64,000 bases of DNA, taken from contig NZ_PYMI01000003.1 of assembly GCF_003025595.1 (NCBI RefSeq), forward strand, positions 744,001 to 808,000. The letters are read 5' to 3'. The position numbers were made by a program, and so were the translations under genes. Position 1 is the stretch's first letter, and every line of letters begins with the position of its first letter. Positions 54,235 through 63,639 of this stretch are shown here, one piece after another. The DNA is from Photobacterium ganghwense. GTDB taxonomy: Bacteria; Pseudomonadota; Gammaproteobacteria; Enterobacterales; Vibrionaceae. The notes under the pieces are model-generated. The model saw nothing but the letters and a program-made list of their open reading frames with translations, searched no databases and was not told the origin of the DNA.

Positions 54235-55617
54235 ATGTTAGATGCGAAAGTTGTAGAAGAATTTAGACAGGCACTACGGGGTGAACTAGTCACACGTGAC
54301 GATCCGGCTTATGAAGAAACACGTAAGCTATACAATGGCATGATAGATAAAAAGCCATTATTGATTGCCCGGTGTGTGGATGTTGCCGACGTCATAAACG
54401 CGGTGAACTTCGGACGTGACAATCAACTGCTGACGGCTGTTCGAGGTGGTGGCCATAATGGCCCCGGGCTTGGCAGCTGCGATGACGGCTTGGTCATTGA
54501 TTTGTCGTGTATGAAAGGGGTACATGTTAATCCGGAACACAGAACGGTTACGGTATCACCCGGCTGTACGCAGGGCGACGTCGACCATGCGGCACATGCA
54601 TTTGGTCTGGCGGTTCCGGCGGGCATTGTCTCATCCACCGGGGTGGCAGGTTTAACGCTGGGGGGCGGACACGGCTATTTGTCTCGGCAATACGGACTGA
54701 CTATTGATAGTTTGTTGGAAGTCGATGTGGTGTTAGCTGACGGGCGATTTGTGACCGCCAATGCTGAGCAGAACGACGATCTCTTCTGGGCGATACGGGG
54801 AGGCGGCGGTAATTTCGGTGTTGTGACCCGGTTTATGTATCAGGCGCATCCGGTCGATCAGGTATACGGCGGCCCGATTTTCTGGGATGCCTCTGATGCC
54901 AAAACATTGATGAAATGGTATCGCGATTTTCTGCCTCGAACTCCCCGCGAACTTTGTACTGTATTAGGTATGAAAACCGTCCCTTCAACGGCACCTTTCC
55001 CGGAACCTATCTGGGGGCGTAAAATTTGTGCCTTAATCCTTTGTTACAACGGTAATGAAGCGGACGCGACCGCGGCATTGCAAGAAGTCGAGGAAGCGCT
55101 GCCAGAACCTATTTTCCGCCATACCGGTATGATGCCGTTCACGTTCTTGCAAAGCCTGTTCGACCCGTTGTTACCACCGGGATTGCAAATGTACTGGAAA
55201 GGTGACTTCTTTGATGAACTGACAGATGAAGCCATTGAAGTACATCTTGAACATGCTGCCAAAGTCCCCAGCGAACTGTCACTGATGCACTTATATCCTA
55301 TCGATGGCGCGGTGCATGAGGTGGGCAGCGATAACATGGCGTGGAGTTTCCGGAATGCGACATGGTCAATGGTGATTGCCGGGATATCACCGGATCCGAC
55401 TCAGGCAGAAGATCTGAAGAACTGGGGACGGGCGTATTGGAAAGCCCTGCACCCTTATTCGTTAGGTGGGGCATACATTAATTTTATGATGGAAGAAGGC
55501 GATGAAAGGATTCGCGCAACTTACGGTCAAAATCATCAGCGGTTGGTGGAAGTGAAGCGTAAGTATGATCCGAATAACTTTTTCCGGGTTAATCAGAACA
55601 TTAATCCTGATGGTTAA
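54235..55617 (+). CDS. FAD-linked oxidase, BBE (berberine-bridge-like) family
   Basis: 460 residues from ATG 54235 (MLDAKVVEEF), with GGGG about 8 bases upstream; a 20-codon upstream extension looks non-family. FAD_binding_4 domain with AVRGGGHNGPGLGSCDDGLV, whose His is the usual covalent flavin attachment point. VAGLTLGGGHGYLSRQYGLT lacks the Cys used for bicovalent linkage. The C-terminal BBE motif is YDPNNFFRVNQNI. It oxidises a sugar or alcohol-like substrate and reduces O2 to H2O2. Stands alone, closed by a terminator. Confidence 0.9.
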   Translation: MLDAKVVEEFRQALRGELVTRDDPAYEETRKLYNGMIDKKPLLIARCVDVADVINAVNFGRDNQLLTAVRGGGHNGPGLGSCDDGLVIDLSCMKGVHVNPEHRTVTVSPGCTQGDVDHAAHAFGLAVPAGIVSSTGVAGLTLGGGHGYLSRQYGLTIDSLLEVDVVLADGRFVTANAEQNDDLFWAIRGGGGNFGVVTRFMYQAHPVDQVYGGPIFWDASDAKTLMKWYRDFLPRTPRELCTVLGMKTVPSTAPFPEPIWGRKICALILCYNGNEADATAALQEVEEALPEPIFRHTGMMPFTFLQSLFDPLLPPGLQMYWKGDFFDELTDEAIEVHLEHAAKVPSELSLMHLYPIDGAVHEVGSDNMAWSFRNATWSMVIAGISPDPTQAEDLKNWGRAYWKALHPYSLGGAYINFMMEEGDERIRATYGQNHQRLVEVKRKYDPNNFFRVNQNINPDG

Positions 55618-55710
55618 GGTCAGCCGAAAACTCGCTGTTGGTCAGGATGTTGGTCTATATGTTGTTCAATAAATTGACCGATTTGTCGAAACACTATCGC
55701 GCATAAACTG

Positions 55711-55745
55711 AACCGCCTCCGGATTGTGCCCGAGGCGGTTTTTTA
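55711..55745 (+). terminator. Terminator after the flavin oxidase
   Basis: Stem AACCGCCTC/GAGGCGGTT, 12-base loop, then T-tract TTTTTT. Confidence 0.88.
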
Positions 55746-55815
55746 TGTTTGGGGCTGAAAGTATCTTTTGGTTTTAAAGATGCTCAAGTCAGCCAAAAAT
55801 GCAGTCAGCCAGAAC

Positions 55816-56796
55816 TCAGTCAGTGTTCATTGGGCCAGTTAATATCATCCCATTCTGGTAGCGTAACCCCCTCGGGCGATCGTAGCCCAGTAATACGGGG
55901 CCGTCTAAATCCACAATAGATGCGCGACTGGCCAGTGGCAGTGCCATCTCCATGGCTAAAGATGTCCCCACCATGCAACCCACCATAATATCGAAACCTG
56001 CCGCTCTGGCGGTTTGTTCCAGTTTCAGTGCTTCGGTCAGGCCTCCGGTTTTATCCAGTTTGATGTTGACCATTTCAAAACATCCGGTAAGCGCCGCGAT
56101 GTCCTGCGAGGTATGGCAGCTCTCGTCAGCACAGAGCGGAATCGGATGAGGAATGCCTTTTAATAGTGAGGCCTGTTCGGCCGGAACCGGCTGTTCGATC
56201 ATCTTGATGTTCAGTGGCGCCAATGCATCAAATAACGGGGATAATGGCAGATCGCCCCACGCTTCATTGGCATCGAGAATCAGCGGAATGTCTGGTACCG
56301 CTTTACGGATGGCACTTACACGCTCGATAACCGCTTCAGCATCAAGCTTAATTTTGAGTAATGTTGCCCCGTTCTCGGCCAGCTCTACCGCCTGACTGGC
56401 CATCACATCAGCTGTGTCGATAGAGACCGTCATCGCCGTGGCTATCGCAGGCGCAATTTCAAACGCGGGAGAGGGAAAGTGGCTCTGCCATTCCAGCCGC
56501 CATAACGCACAGTCCAGAGCATTGCGGGCAGCCCCTGCCGGCAGCAATGACTGAAGTTGTTGCCTGTTCAACGTCAGATTGTGGCCTCTGGCTGAGATCT
56601 GCTCAATCTGCCTGATGACACTCTCCACACTCTCCACACTTTCACCGTAGCGCGGGTAGGGTGTGCATTCAGCACTGGCACAGCGGTTACCCTCATAAAG
56701 AGTGACGGTGACGACATCTTGATGAGTACGGGTACCACGTGAAATGGTAAATGGGCGGGCAAACGGAAAACGTTCATGTTGAACGGTAATTTTCAT
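55816..56796 (-). CDS. dgcA: N-acetyl-D-glutamate racemase / dipeptide epimerase (DgcA)
   Basis: 326 residues, enolase superfamily, mandelate-racemase-like. Catalytic Lys pair Lys148/Lys150 in LLKIKLDA, metal ligands Asp175 (ILDANEAW), Glu201 (MIEQPVP) and Asp224 (CADESCH), and the opposite-face Lys246 in NIKLDKTGG. Family members are L-Ala-D/L-Glu epimerases. Paired with a DUF1611 gene (4-base overlap) and a LysR gene, it matches the dgcN-dgcA cluster of marine bacteria, where DgcA racemises N-acetyl-D-glutamate to the L form. A TCTCCACAC-type repeat is embedded near 56620-56640 (VESVESVES). Confidence 0.87.
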   Translation of the reverse strand: MKITVQHERFPFARPFTISRGTRTHQDVVTVTLYEGNRCASAECTPYPRYGESVESVESVIRQIEQISARGHNLTLNRQQLQSLLPAGAARNALDCALWRLEWQSHFPSPAFEIAPAIATAMTVSIDTADVMASQAVELAENGATLLKIKLDAEAVIERVSAIRKAVPDIPLILDANEAWGDLPLSPLFDALAPLNIKMIEQPVPAEQASLLKGIPHPIPLCADESCHTSQDIAALTGCFEMVNIKLDKTGGLTEALKLEQTARAAGFDIMVGCMVGTSLAMEMALPLASRASIVDLDGPVLLGYDRPRGLRYQNGMILTGPMNTD

Positions 56797-57905
56797 GCGT
56801 CACCTGTTTTATTTGGGTTCTCATTTTGGGTGCGGTGTGTGTTGATTTGGGCGCTCATGGCTGGCTTCAATTGTTTGACGATGTCGCTTACGCCAAAACG
56901 TACCGGATCCGTGACTGGCAGTTGGTATTTCTGATGCCAGTTCTGACATAACGTAACGGCTTCGTCATGGGATAAGGCAGAGGTATTCAGGCAAATGCCG
57001 ACAAAATGGGCGTCAGGGTTTGTCAGTTTGGCTGCCGCCAGATTCGCTGCCAGACAGTCAGCAATATCCGGGATCGCCTTGTGAGGTAAATGACGAATAT
57101 GCTGTCGCCCGACCTCGTGGCACAGTACCAGTGCGTCCGGCTGTGCGCCGTGCAATAAGCCTAGACTTACGCCAGCAAACGACGGATTAAATAGTGAGCC
57201 TTGCCCTTCAATGATGTCCCAGTCGTGATTGGTAAATGCGGGGCTGATAGCTTCGGCAGCGCCGGAGATAAAGTCGGCAACAACGGCATCGACGGCAATG
57301 CCCTTACCGGCGATTAAAATGCCGGTCTGGCCAGTGGCACAGAACTGGGCGGAGAGGCCTTGCTTTCTCATTTCCTGCTCAAGTGCCAATGAAGTGTACA
57401 TTTTACCCACTGAGCAGTCGGTGCCGACGGTTAACAGGCGCAGACCTGATCGAGGGGCACCCGTACCCACCTGCAGCGGCTCATCATGGTGTCGTACATC
57501 AAAGAGCTGGCAGTGATGCTGCGCGGCGGTATCCCTGAGGGTATCGTTATCGCTCAGGCGTTGATGCATACCGGAAGCAAGATGAAAACCCAGCTCCAGC
57601 GCCTGCTTCAGCGTAGATAGCCAGTGCTCGGGAATAACGCCACCGGCATTGGCGGTGCCAATGACCAATGTTTTCGCTCCCTGCTTTCGGGCCAGTTCGA
57701 GGCTGGTATCTGGCAAGCCGAGTGACACCGTGTCGCTATTGAGGCGCAGTTGACCTAAACAGGCATCTGGCCGCCACTGGGCAATACCGGCGGCAGTTTT
57801 GGCTGAAAGAGGATCAGTCACATCCCCGAGAAAAAGCAGGTAAGGCTGAGGAATGTGAGCCTGCGAGATGTGAGCAATCGTCGATGAAGATGTCAGTCCG
57901 TGCAT
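56793..57905 (-). CDS. dgcN: DUF1611 D-glutamate N-acetyltransferase (DgcN)
   Basis: 370 residues from ATG 57905, with AAGGA about 7 bases upstream; a 24-codon longer frame lacks a site. The N-terminal Rossmann-like domain starts PYLLFLGDVTDPLSAKTAAG. The C-terminal P-loop domain has VGTDCSVGKMYTSLALE (about 160-177), CATGQTGILIAG and IIEGQGSLFNP. DUF1611 proteins adjoin dipeptide-epimerase homologues. In marine Proteobacteria this protein was named DgcN and acetylates D-glutamate before DgcA racemises it, feeding L-glutamate use. The stop overlaps the dgcA start (ATGA). Confidence 0.85.
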   Translation of the reverse strand: MHGLTSSSTIAHISQAHIPQPYLLFLGDVTDPLSAKTAAGIAQWRPDACLGQLRLNSDTVSLGLPDTSLELARKQGAKTLVIGTANAGGVIPEHWLSTLKQALELGFHLASGMHQRLSDNDTLRDTAAQHHCQLFDVRHHDEPLQVGTGAPRSGLRLLTVGTDCSVGKMYTSLALEQEMRKQGLSAQFCATGQTGILIAGKGIAVDAVVADFISGAAEAISPAFTNHDWDIIEGQGSLFNPSFAGVSLGLLHGAQPDALVLCHEVGRQHIRHLPHKAIPDIADCLAANLAAAKLTNPDAHFVGICLNTSALSHDEAVTLCQNWHQKYQLPVTDPVRFGVSDIVKQLKPAMSAQINTHRTQNENPNKTGDA

Positions 57906-58097
57906 TGTGAATCCTTGTATAGGCAGTCGATAGGGGCTGCTTGATAACGTCGTCACAATACAGTAGTTACAACACACTGATTTATCGAATACTTATCTGT
58001 GAGTTAGTCATAACCTGAAGTTATGGCTTTGCCACCATGATAGTGAATGTCAGGCAAACGCTTCACCCCGAATGCCCACATTTTTTCCAGATAAATG

Positions 58098-59024
58098 TCA
58101 CTGAGTTGATTGTGTTTGCTGGCTCAGAAAGAGCTGAAATTGCCGGGCGGTGTCGGAAATTGGGGTATGTTCAGCTACCAGGCACGTCAGTGAGACGGGG
58201 ATGGCCGGAGAGAGCGTTCTGGTGATGAGTTTTTCGGTAAAATACGACGCAGTCCAGGGATCGACAATGGCTGTCCCCATTCCTTCACAAACCAGCTTTG
58301 CGGCAGCCATGTAAGATCGGACGGTGACTTGATGATGATAGTCTGGTGCGATGTGTTTGATTGCCTGACTGATCTGAATGCCGAGTGGGTCACGGCTGTC
58401 CAGACCGATAATTCGCTCGCCATGCAACACCAGCTCGTCAAGGGATACAGAAGATTCGCCTTCCATTAAGGCGCTGCTGACTGACACTGAACCGTTGGAC
58501 ACTGACATTGCCGCTGTTGCTGGCAACAAAGCAACCATTTCGGATTCTAATATCACAGTGCCACAGGTCCCTGGCGGAATATCTCGGCCAAAGCTGACAA
58601 CGACATCAATCTCGTTTTGGAGCAGTGCCTGACAAAGGGCACCCCGGTTATCCGTCGAAAGGTCAACTGAAACCGCTGGGTTCTGGCACAGTTTTTTAAT
58701 CACAGGGGGAAGGAGAGTGGACGCCAGCACAGGCGGTGCGCCAATGCGTAAATGCTGATGGCCTTTTTGTAATTTGCTGGTTAACGACTGCAAGCTGCCT
58801 AATTGTAGATAGACCTTTTCCGCTTCAGGCAATAAGCGCAGCGCGGAATCTGTCGCAATCAATCTGCCTTTGTGACGATGAAACAACGGAAAACCGAGCT
58901 GCTGCTCAGTATGCGCAAGAACACGGGTCACATTGGGCTGCGAGACATGAAGTTGTTTTGCGGCACCGGAAATACTGCCCGCTTTAATGATGGCGTAAAA
59001 CACTTCAATTTGACGTAAGTTCAC
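58098..59024 (-). CDS. dgcR: LysR-type regulator (DgcR candidate)
   Basis: 308 residues. N-terminal winged HTH MNLRQIEVFYAIIKAGSISG followed by AAKQLHVSQPNVTRVLAHTE, then a periplasmic-binding-like effector domain (about 90-300, HLRIGAPPVLASTLLPPVIK and CEGMGTAIVDPWTA). It is read in the same direction as dgcN-dgcA, 192 bases upstream, matching the dgcR-dgcN-dgcA arrangement in which the regulator controls the pathway in response to D-glutamate or a product. The effector is inferred from context. Confidence 0.85.
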   Translation of the reverse strand: MNLRQIEVFYAIIKAGSISGAAKQLHVSQPNVTRVLAHTEQQLGFPLFHRHKGRLIATDSALRLLPEAEKVYLQLGSLQSLTSKLQKGHQHLRIGAPPVLASTLLPPVIKKLCQNPAVSVDLSTDNRGALCQALLQNEIDVVVSFGRDIPPGTCGTVILESEMVALLPATAAMSVSNGSVSVSSALMEGESSVSLDELVLHGERIIGLDSRDPLGIQISQAIKHIAPDYHHQVTVRSYMAAAKLVCEGMGTAIVDPWTASYFTEKLITRTLSPAIPVSLTCLVAEHTPISDTARQFQLFLSQQTQSTQ

Positions 59025-59410
59025 TTTAACTCCTTATAAAGTCAGCCTGAAAACTATACCGTCAAACTGAATAGGAGGAAATCTTCACTTGTTGAAGGTT
59101 GTAGCCAGCGCCTCAGCTCTAGATACTGAGATGTTTAGATTCTCAGATGTTTAAAGACATCAAGACATAAGACATAAAGACATAGCGAAACAGATACATA
59201 GAGACCACTTATTGGGATATGTACTTAGCGTGAGCCACAAAACCTGTTAGGCAGTCAGGCATGGCAACAGGCGATGATGTTGCTGTTGATGTGGTTAATA
59301 AAGCAGAGAACAAAGTGGTGAGTGACAAACCGAGATAGGAAAGAAAACAGACGAGAAAGAAATCCGGCTCAGGCGATGCGAAATGGCAGGCCGTGAGCCG
59401 GAGACCAAGT
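59025..59410. repeat. Intergenic region with AAGACAT and CAGATGTTTA-type repeats
   Basis: Four AAGACAT units lie at 59154-59160, 59162-59168, 59169-59175 and 59177-59183. Upstream there is a pair GAGATGTTTAGATTCT / CAGATGTTTAAAG. No gene seen; a 71-codon frame here overlaps the repeats and is not called. Confidence 0.7.
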
Positions 59411-59971
59411 TTATTTGTCGGCAACCGGGATCATAATGTGAGCGTAAGGGGTATCTTTCCACATGACATAAGGGCCACCTTTGCTTGGGTCATCGGTCAG
59501 ACCGGTGAGCATTTCTTTAGGCACTATGATCATCATGTGTGGCCCGGTTTCCACATAGTCTGCTGCTTCTTTGGGAGAGGCATGATAAGGATCAGAATTA
59601 CTGACACCACCGCCAGCATCCCCTTGCAGCATGTACGAAATCCCGATTCGGGTAGGTTTATAATCGGCCTTGCTGGTCAGCGCCCCCATCATTTCCAGCC
59701 AGACAGCATCGGCACATATTGGAGCATTGTCGCCGGGCATGGTTTCTGGCATACAAGTCCAGCCATTGGTGCCTTTCACTACTTCTTTGCCGTCAACAAT
59801 GATAGTGGCATCGTTACTGACAGACGGTGGAGCGGCAGATTTCGCCCGGCCAATTTTATCGGTCATCATATCGTTTGACATGGTACTTTCTTCAGCCATG
59901 GCAAGGCTGGTCATACAACAGGCTGATATTACGGCTAAAGCACATAATTTTGCCTTGGTTTGAGTAGCCAT
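59411..59971 (-). CDS. Putative exported protein, unknown
   Basis: 186 residues from ATG 59971, with GGAG 8 bases upstream. Signal peptide MATQTKAKLCALAVISACCM ending SLAMA. The mature protein has two cysteines (WTCMPETMPGDNAPICAD), a Met-rich stretch, and a DxxxxxxGxPYVMWKDTPYAHI segment at the end. The start of the mature part repeats short charged turns. I do not recognise a family; the Gly/Asn/Asp-rich segment QGDAGGGVSNSDPYHA might bind a metal. Monocistronic. Confidence 0.7.
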   Translation of the reverse strand: MATQTKAKLCALAVISACCMTSLAMAEESTMSNDMMTDKIGRAKSAAPPSVSNDATIIVDGKEVVKGTNGWTCMPETMPGDNAPICADAVWLEMMGALTSKADYKPTRIGISYMLQGDAGGGVSNSDPYHASPKEAADYVETGPHMMIIVPKEMLTGLTDDPSKGGPYVMWKDTPYAHIMIPVADK

Positions 59972-60138
59972 GATGATTTCTCCAGATTTATTGCTATTCG
60001 TATCATGGATCGATCTGTCATTACTGAATGACAACATAAAGTATAGGGAATAAAGAGAAAGTCGTAGGCCGGAAGAAAGGAGAGGAGAGCTTGTTGCCTG
60101 TTTTCAAGGTGTGCAGAGATTTGTCAGGCAGAAAATGA

Positions 60139-60170
60139 AAAACCGGCAGGCAAGGCTACCGGTTTTCTTC
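60139..60170. terminator. Terminator between two genes
   Basis: 8-bp stem AAAACCGG/CCGGTTTT (60139-60146 with 60159-60166) with A/T tracts on both sides. It could serve the DUF3581 gene read leftward. Confidence 0.75.
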
Positions 60171-60261
60171 AAAAGCTATTTTTTGAGAGGCTTTTTTGCA
60201 AGGCGATTTCTATGAAAAGGGTATTCACAAAATCTATTGCTGTAAAAGCCACTTCGTGAGA

Positions 60262-60981
60262 TTAAGCCGCAATTTTTGCGCTAAAGTCCACTTTGCGTTG
60301 GTTGAAGCGGTTTACCAGATCATCAATGTCATCCTGACAGTAAGGCTTCAGGCCGCTCATCAGCATGTGTTTACGACCAGTACCCACCACTTCACCGTTT
60401 TCCTTGAAGCAGAATTTCAGGGTCACGCTGCCACGTTTACCGTCCACTTCAATATCAGAACCGGTTAGTTCAACCGTTGGCGCAGTCAGATCAAGACGTT
60501 CAAAATCCAGTTCCATGCTTTCGTAAATGACCAGCGGACGTACCGGATTAATCATAATGTCTTTCGACTGCATCAGCGGAACCATGATGTGCGGGAAGTT
60601 CATTCCTGAAAATTGCACATAGCTTTGGGTAACGTGCTCGATAAGTTCGGCGTCGGTCGTGATGTCTCCGTCACGGGTTACGCGCAGGTATTCTTTACCC
60701 GCGTTGTCGACAACCGCAAAATTGTTAAACGAACTGTGCGCTGCTTTTAGTTCAATGCCATCATTAATCATACCCGCGAATTCAAAGCGCATTTTACGGC
60801 TGATACCGGCTTTAGCGAGTACCACGGAAAAAAGCAAATCGCCCGGTACACAGAAACGCTTATTGTCTTCATCGTGAATGGGATTGAAATCGCCGGCGAT
60901 TTTCTTAGCAAAGTGGCTCGCCTGCTCACGGGTAAATGTGTAAACACCATTCTGTTCTGAATAATAGGACTCTAAAAACAT
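60262..60981 (-). CDS. DUF3581 protein (hotdog-like)
   Basis: 239 residues. Characteristic DUF3581 opening YYSEQNGVYTFTREQASHFA followed by KKIAGDFNPIHDED, which resembles the MaoC/hotdog active-site line (DxNPxH). That suggests a hydratase-like fold for an acyl thioester, but the function is not established. A second conserved line is SGMNFPHIMVPLMQSKDIM. No signal peptide. A conserved gene in marine gammaproteobacteria. The start has no strong ribosome site but sits at the known N-terminus. Confidence 0.85.
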   Translation of the reverse strand: MFLESYYSEQNGVYTFTREQASHFAKKIAGDFNPIHDEDNKRFCVPGDLLFSVVLAKAGISRKMRFEFAGMINDGIELKAAHSSFNNFAVVDNAGKEYLRVTRDGDITTDAELIEHVTQSYVQFSGMNFPHIMVPLMQSKDIMINPVRPLVIYESMELDFERLDLTAPTVELTGSDIEVDGKRGSVTLKFCFKENGEVVGTGRKHMLMSGLKPYCQDDIDDLVNRFNQRKVDFSAKIAA

Positions 60982-61246
60982 ACGTAACGTTCTGAAAATT
61001 AAAGGAGTTAATCAAACTGTCAGGTATTTTACATGATAAGTTCATGATCAATGGTCTAGCCAGTGGAAAGGCATAAAATCATTGACATTGACCTGCTTGT
61101 AGATTAGTGCACCATATCACAGATATGGTAATTGCGCATTAAGGGATATTTTGCGAATTGATAGAAATCATGGATTTCATGAATCGCTGTGAAAAACGAA
61201 TAATTAATGGGTGCAACACCAGACATAATTATGTAGTATCACCGCC

Positions 61247-61535
61247 AGACAACAAATACAGACAAATTCTGACAAATAATGCACAAAACTAACAGATTTG
61301 TTGTTGTCTTAACAGACAGGTTCTTTATTACCATAAAGTAAGACAGAACAATGGCTAGGGTTGCTTTACATTTACTGAGCTAACAAGTGGTTAGGGTTTT
61401 TATAACCGTAACTGCAAATAACCATCTTCTAGACGTGTAGAAGCTCGGGAAAATAAAGCAGCACGGAAGCTGCATATAAAAATATGCCCTCAGTAAACGT
61501 TGTTAAACAGCGTTTGCTGAGGGCTTCATTATTTA
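61247..61535. ncRNA. Candidate structured non-coding RNA or leader, strand unknown
   Basis: No open frame fits here, yet inverted repeats follow one another: AGACAACAAAT (61247-61257)/ATTTGTTG-TTG-TCT (61296-61309), CTTTAT (61323-61328)/ATAAAG (61333-61338), GGTTA/TAACC (61389-61407), CTTCTA/TAGAAG (61427-61444), GCAGC/GCTGC (61458-61473), and a large terminator-like stem GCCCTCAG.AAACG / CGTTT.CTGAGGGC (61485-61524). The region lies between DUF3581 and the mob/moe operon. A small RNA with a terminator hairpin is the simplest idea. Confidence 0.35.
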
Positions 61536-61791
61536 TAGCGTCTGATTATGCTTCGTCTGAGCCAATAATACGCCACGCGGCGTCTTTACAGGCTGCAATT
61601 ATAGCGGTAAAAGCTTAGAACCTTGGTTGAGTGTTGAACCTGGGTCGAGCGTTTGCCTACTAACAATGCATATCTACTAAAACGCCTGCGATGCGAGAGT
61701 TAAAACCCAAGGCGGCGGAGGTCAGATAAACTGTCGTCCAGTTCTCTTCTGCGTTACACAAGGCGCTTACCGCCAGACTCTCTTGGATTTG

Positions 61792-61851
61792 AGCCTCGCA
61801 GTAAGAACCTCGTGGACAAAAATCTCGAAGACAAAAGCCTCGTAGATATGC
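61792..61851. repeat. 15-bp degenerate tandem repeat, four copies
   Basis: Units of the form (A/G)ANCTCGNNGACAAA: GAGCCTCGCAGTAAG, AACCTCGTGGACAAA, AATCTCGAAGACAAA and AGCCTCGTAGATATG stand in direct succession at 61792-61851. It lies just past the stop of the moeA fusion gene. Confidence 0.75.
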
Positions 61852-61854
61852 CCC

Positions 61855-63639
61855 TTACAATCGGTCCGTTAACGGAATAACCCGAACACTTTCGCCCACT
61901 TCAATTCCCGGTTGTTCCGGCAGAATCTCTATCAGACAATTCGCTTCACTCATAGACCGCAAAATGCCGGAACCCTGTTTGCCGGTACTGCGAACCACCA
62001 GACGCCCATTTGCATCTATAGAGTAAAAACCGCGGCTGTATTCAGTGCGTCCCGGACGGGAGCGTAATGGCTGCTCAGCAATCGCGTTAAAAACCGTTGG
62101 CTGCCAGTCGGTCATTCCCTGCATTTTTCGCAGTGCAGGCTCAACAAACTGAAGGAAAGTCACCATCACCGCCACAGGGTTCCCCGGCAGGCCAAAGAAA
62201 GGAATGCCCTGAATTTGCCCGAAGGCCAGCGGACGCCCCGGACGCATATTGATTCGCCAGAAATTAATGGCACCAAGTTGGCTGAGCACGGTTTTGATGT
62301 AATCGGCATCACCCACGGACACACCGCCAGAAGACAGAATCATATCTGCCTGCTCTGCGGCCTGAAGCAAAGTTGATGTCAGCGTTTCTTCACTGTCTTC
62401 GATGATCCCCATGTCAATCACCTCGCAGCCGGCTTTTGTCAGCATGGCTGTCAGGGTGTAGCGATTTGAGTCATAGATGCAGTTTGGCTTCTGGGCTTCG
62501 CCCGGTGCCTGAACTTCATCACCGGTTGAGAAAATGGCGACTTTCAGGGGAGGGCGAATGGAGACCGTGTCCAGGCCAAGGGAGGCTATCATCCCCAGTT
62601 CAGGGGCGGTGATTTTTGTGCCTGCGGCAACGGCAACCTGGCCCAACGCCAGATCTTCGCCGGCCTGACGCACATTCTGACCTTGGCGAATCGCTCCCAT
62701 TGTGCGATTAAACGTGACAATGTCACCTGTTTGGCTGGCTTGCTCTCGCATGATGACCGTATCGGCATGCTGCGGAACCGGTGCGCCAGTCATAATCCGC
62801 ACGGCTTGTCCCGGTTCTAATGGCTGATCAAAACAGTGACCAGCCATGACCTGACCGATAACCTGATAGTGGTCACGATCAAGATCGTCCCCACGGATGG
62901 CATAGCCGTCCATCGCTGAGTTGGTATGCTGAGGAACGTTGACAGGAGACAGGATATCTTGTGCGACAATTTGTCCCAATGCTTGCTCAAGCGCAACGGA
63001 CACCTGCTCTTGCGGGGCTGAAAGTTGGCTCAGAATCTGTTCGATCCCCTGAGCGACAGACAGCATTCCTGAGGCATCAACATTGCTGCAACTCAGCGAT
63101 TGTGCTGATTCTGACTGGCGTTGGCTGTTTTGGGCAAATTCAGCGACAAAGTCGGTGATTTGGTCGAGATCGTTGATATCCAGTGTCGGCAAATGGGTTT
63201 CCACCGGAACATTGGCCGCCACCGCTATGATGTTACTGTCTTCCGGGTGCAGCCATGGCTTGCCGACTTCCTGACGGTGAAGTTCAATTTTTGGGAAGTG
63301 CAGTTGCTTGAAGCCTTCCACCAGAATCAGATCAAGCTGGGTTTGATCCAGCTGGGCAATCAGCTGGGGCAAAGTGGCTTCCTCATCGGGCGTTTCAGTA
63401 ACGATTGCGCGGCGATAGCGGGAAGAAATCAGCATTTGTGCAGCGCCGGCCTTACGTAAGCGGTAGCTGTCTTTGCCTTCTTTATCGATGTCAAAATTAT
63501 GGTGAGCATGTTTGATTACAGCGACACGGATACCACGCGCGACCAGCTTTGGCAGCATGGCTTCAAGGACTGTGGTTTTACCGGTTCCGCTCCAAGCGGC
63601 AAAGCCCAGTAGGGGAAGATTCGCAGTTATCTGAGTCAT
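61855..63639 (-). CDS. moeA: MobB-MoeA fusion, molybdopterin guanine dinucleotide and molybdate insertion
   Basis: 594 residues in two parts. Residues 1-170 are MobB: P-loop [55 protein letters not shown]. After a linker, residues about 190-594 are Moe[57 protein letters not shown], and [13 protein letters not shown], with the usual C-terminal domain IV. MoeA inserts molybdate into molybdopterin; MobB is a GTP-binding partner of MobA. Both functions lie on one chain. The start overlaps the mobA stop by 4 bases. Confidence 0.93.
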   Translation of the reverse strand: MTQITANLPLLGFAAWSGTGKTTVLEAMLPKLVARGIRVAVIKHAHHNFDIDKEGKDSYRLRKAGAAQMLISSRYRRAIVTETPDEEATLPQLIAQLDQTQLDLILVEGFKQLHFPKIELHRQEVGKPWLHPEDSNIIAVAANVPVETHLPTLDINDLDQITDFVAEFAQNSQRQSESAQSLSCSNVDASGMLSVAQGIEQILSQLSAPQEQVSVALEQALGQIVAQDILSPVNVPQHTNSAMDGYAIRGDDLDRDHYQVIGQVMAGHCFDQPLEPGQAVRIMTGAPVPQHADTVIMREQASQTGDIVTFNRTMGAIRQGQNVRQAGEDLALGQVAVAAGTKITAPELGMIASLGLDTVSIRPPLKVAIFSTGDEVQAPGEAQKPNCIYDSNRYTLTAMLTKAGCEVIDMGIIEDSEETLTSTLLQAAEQADMILSSGGVSVGDADYIKTVLSQLGAINFWRINMRPGRPLAFGQIQGIPFFGLPGNPVAVMVTFLQFVEPALRKMQGMTDWQPTVFNAIAEQPLRSRPGRTEYSRGFYSIDANGRLVVRSTGKQGSGILRSMSEANCLIEILPEQPGIEVGESVRVIPLTDRL

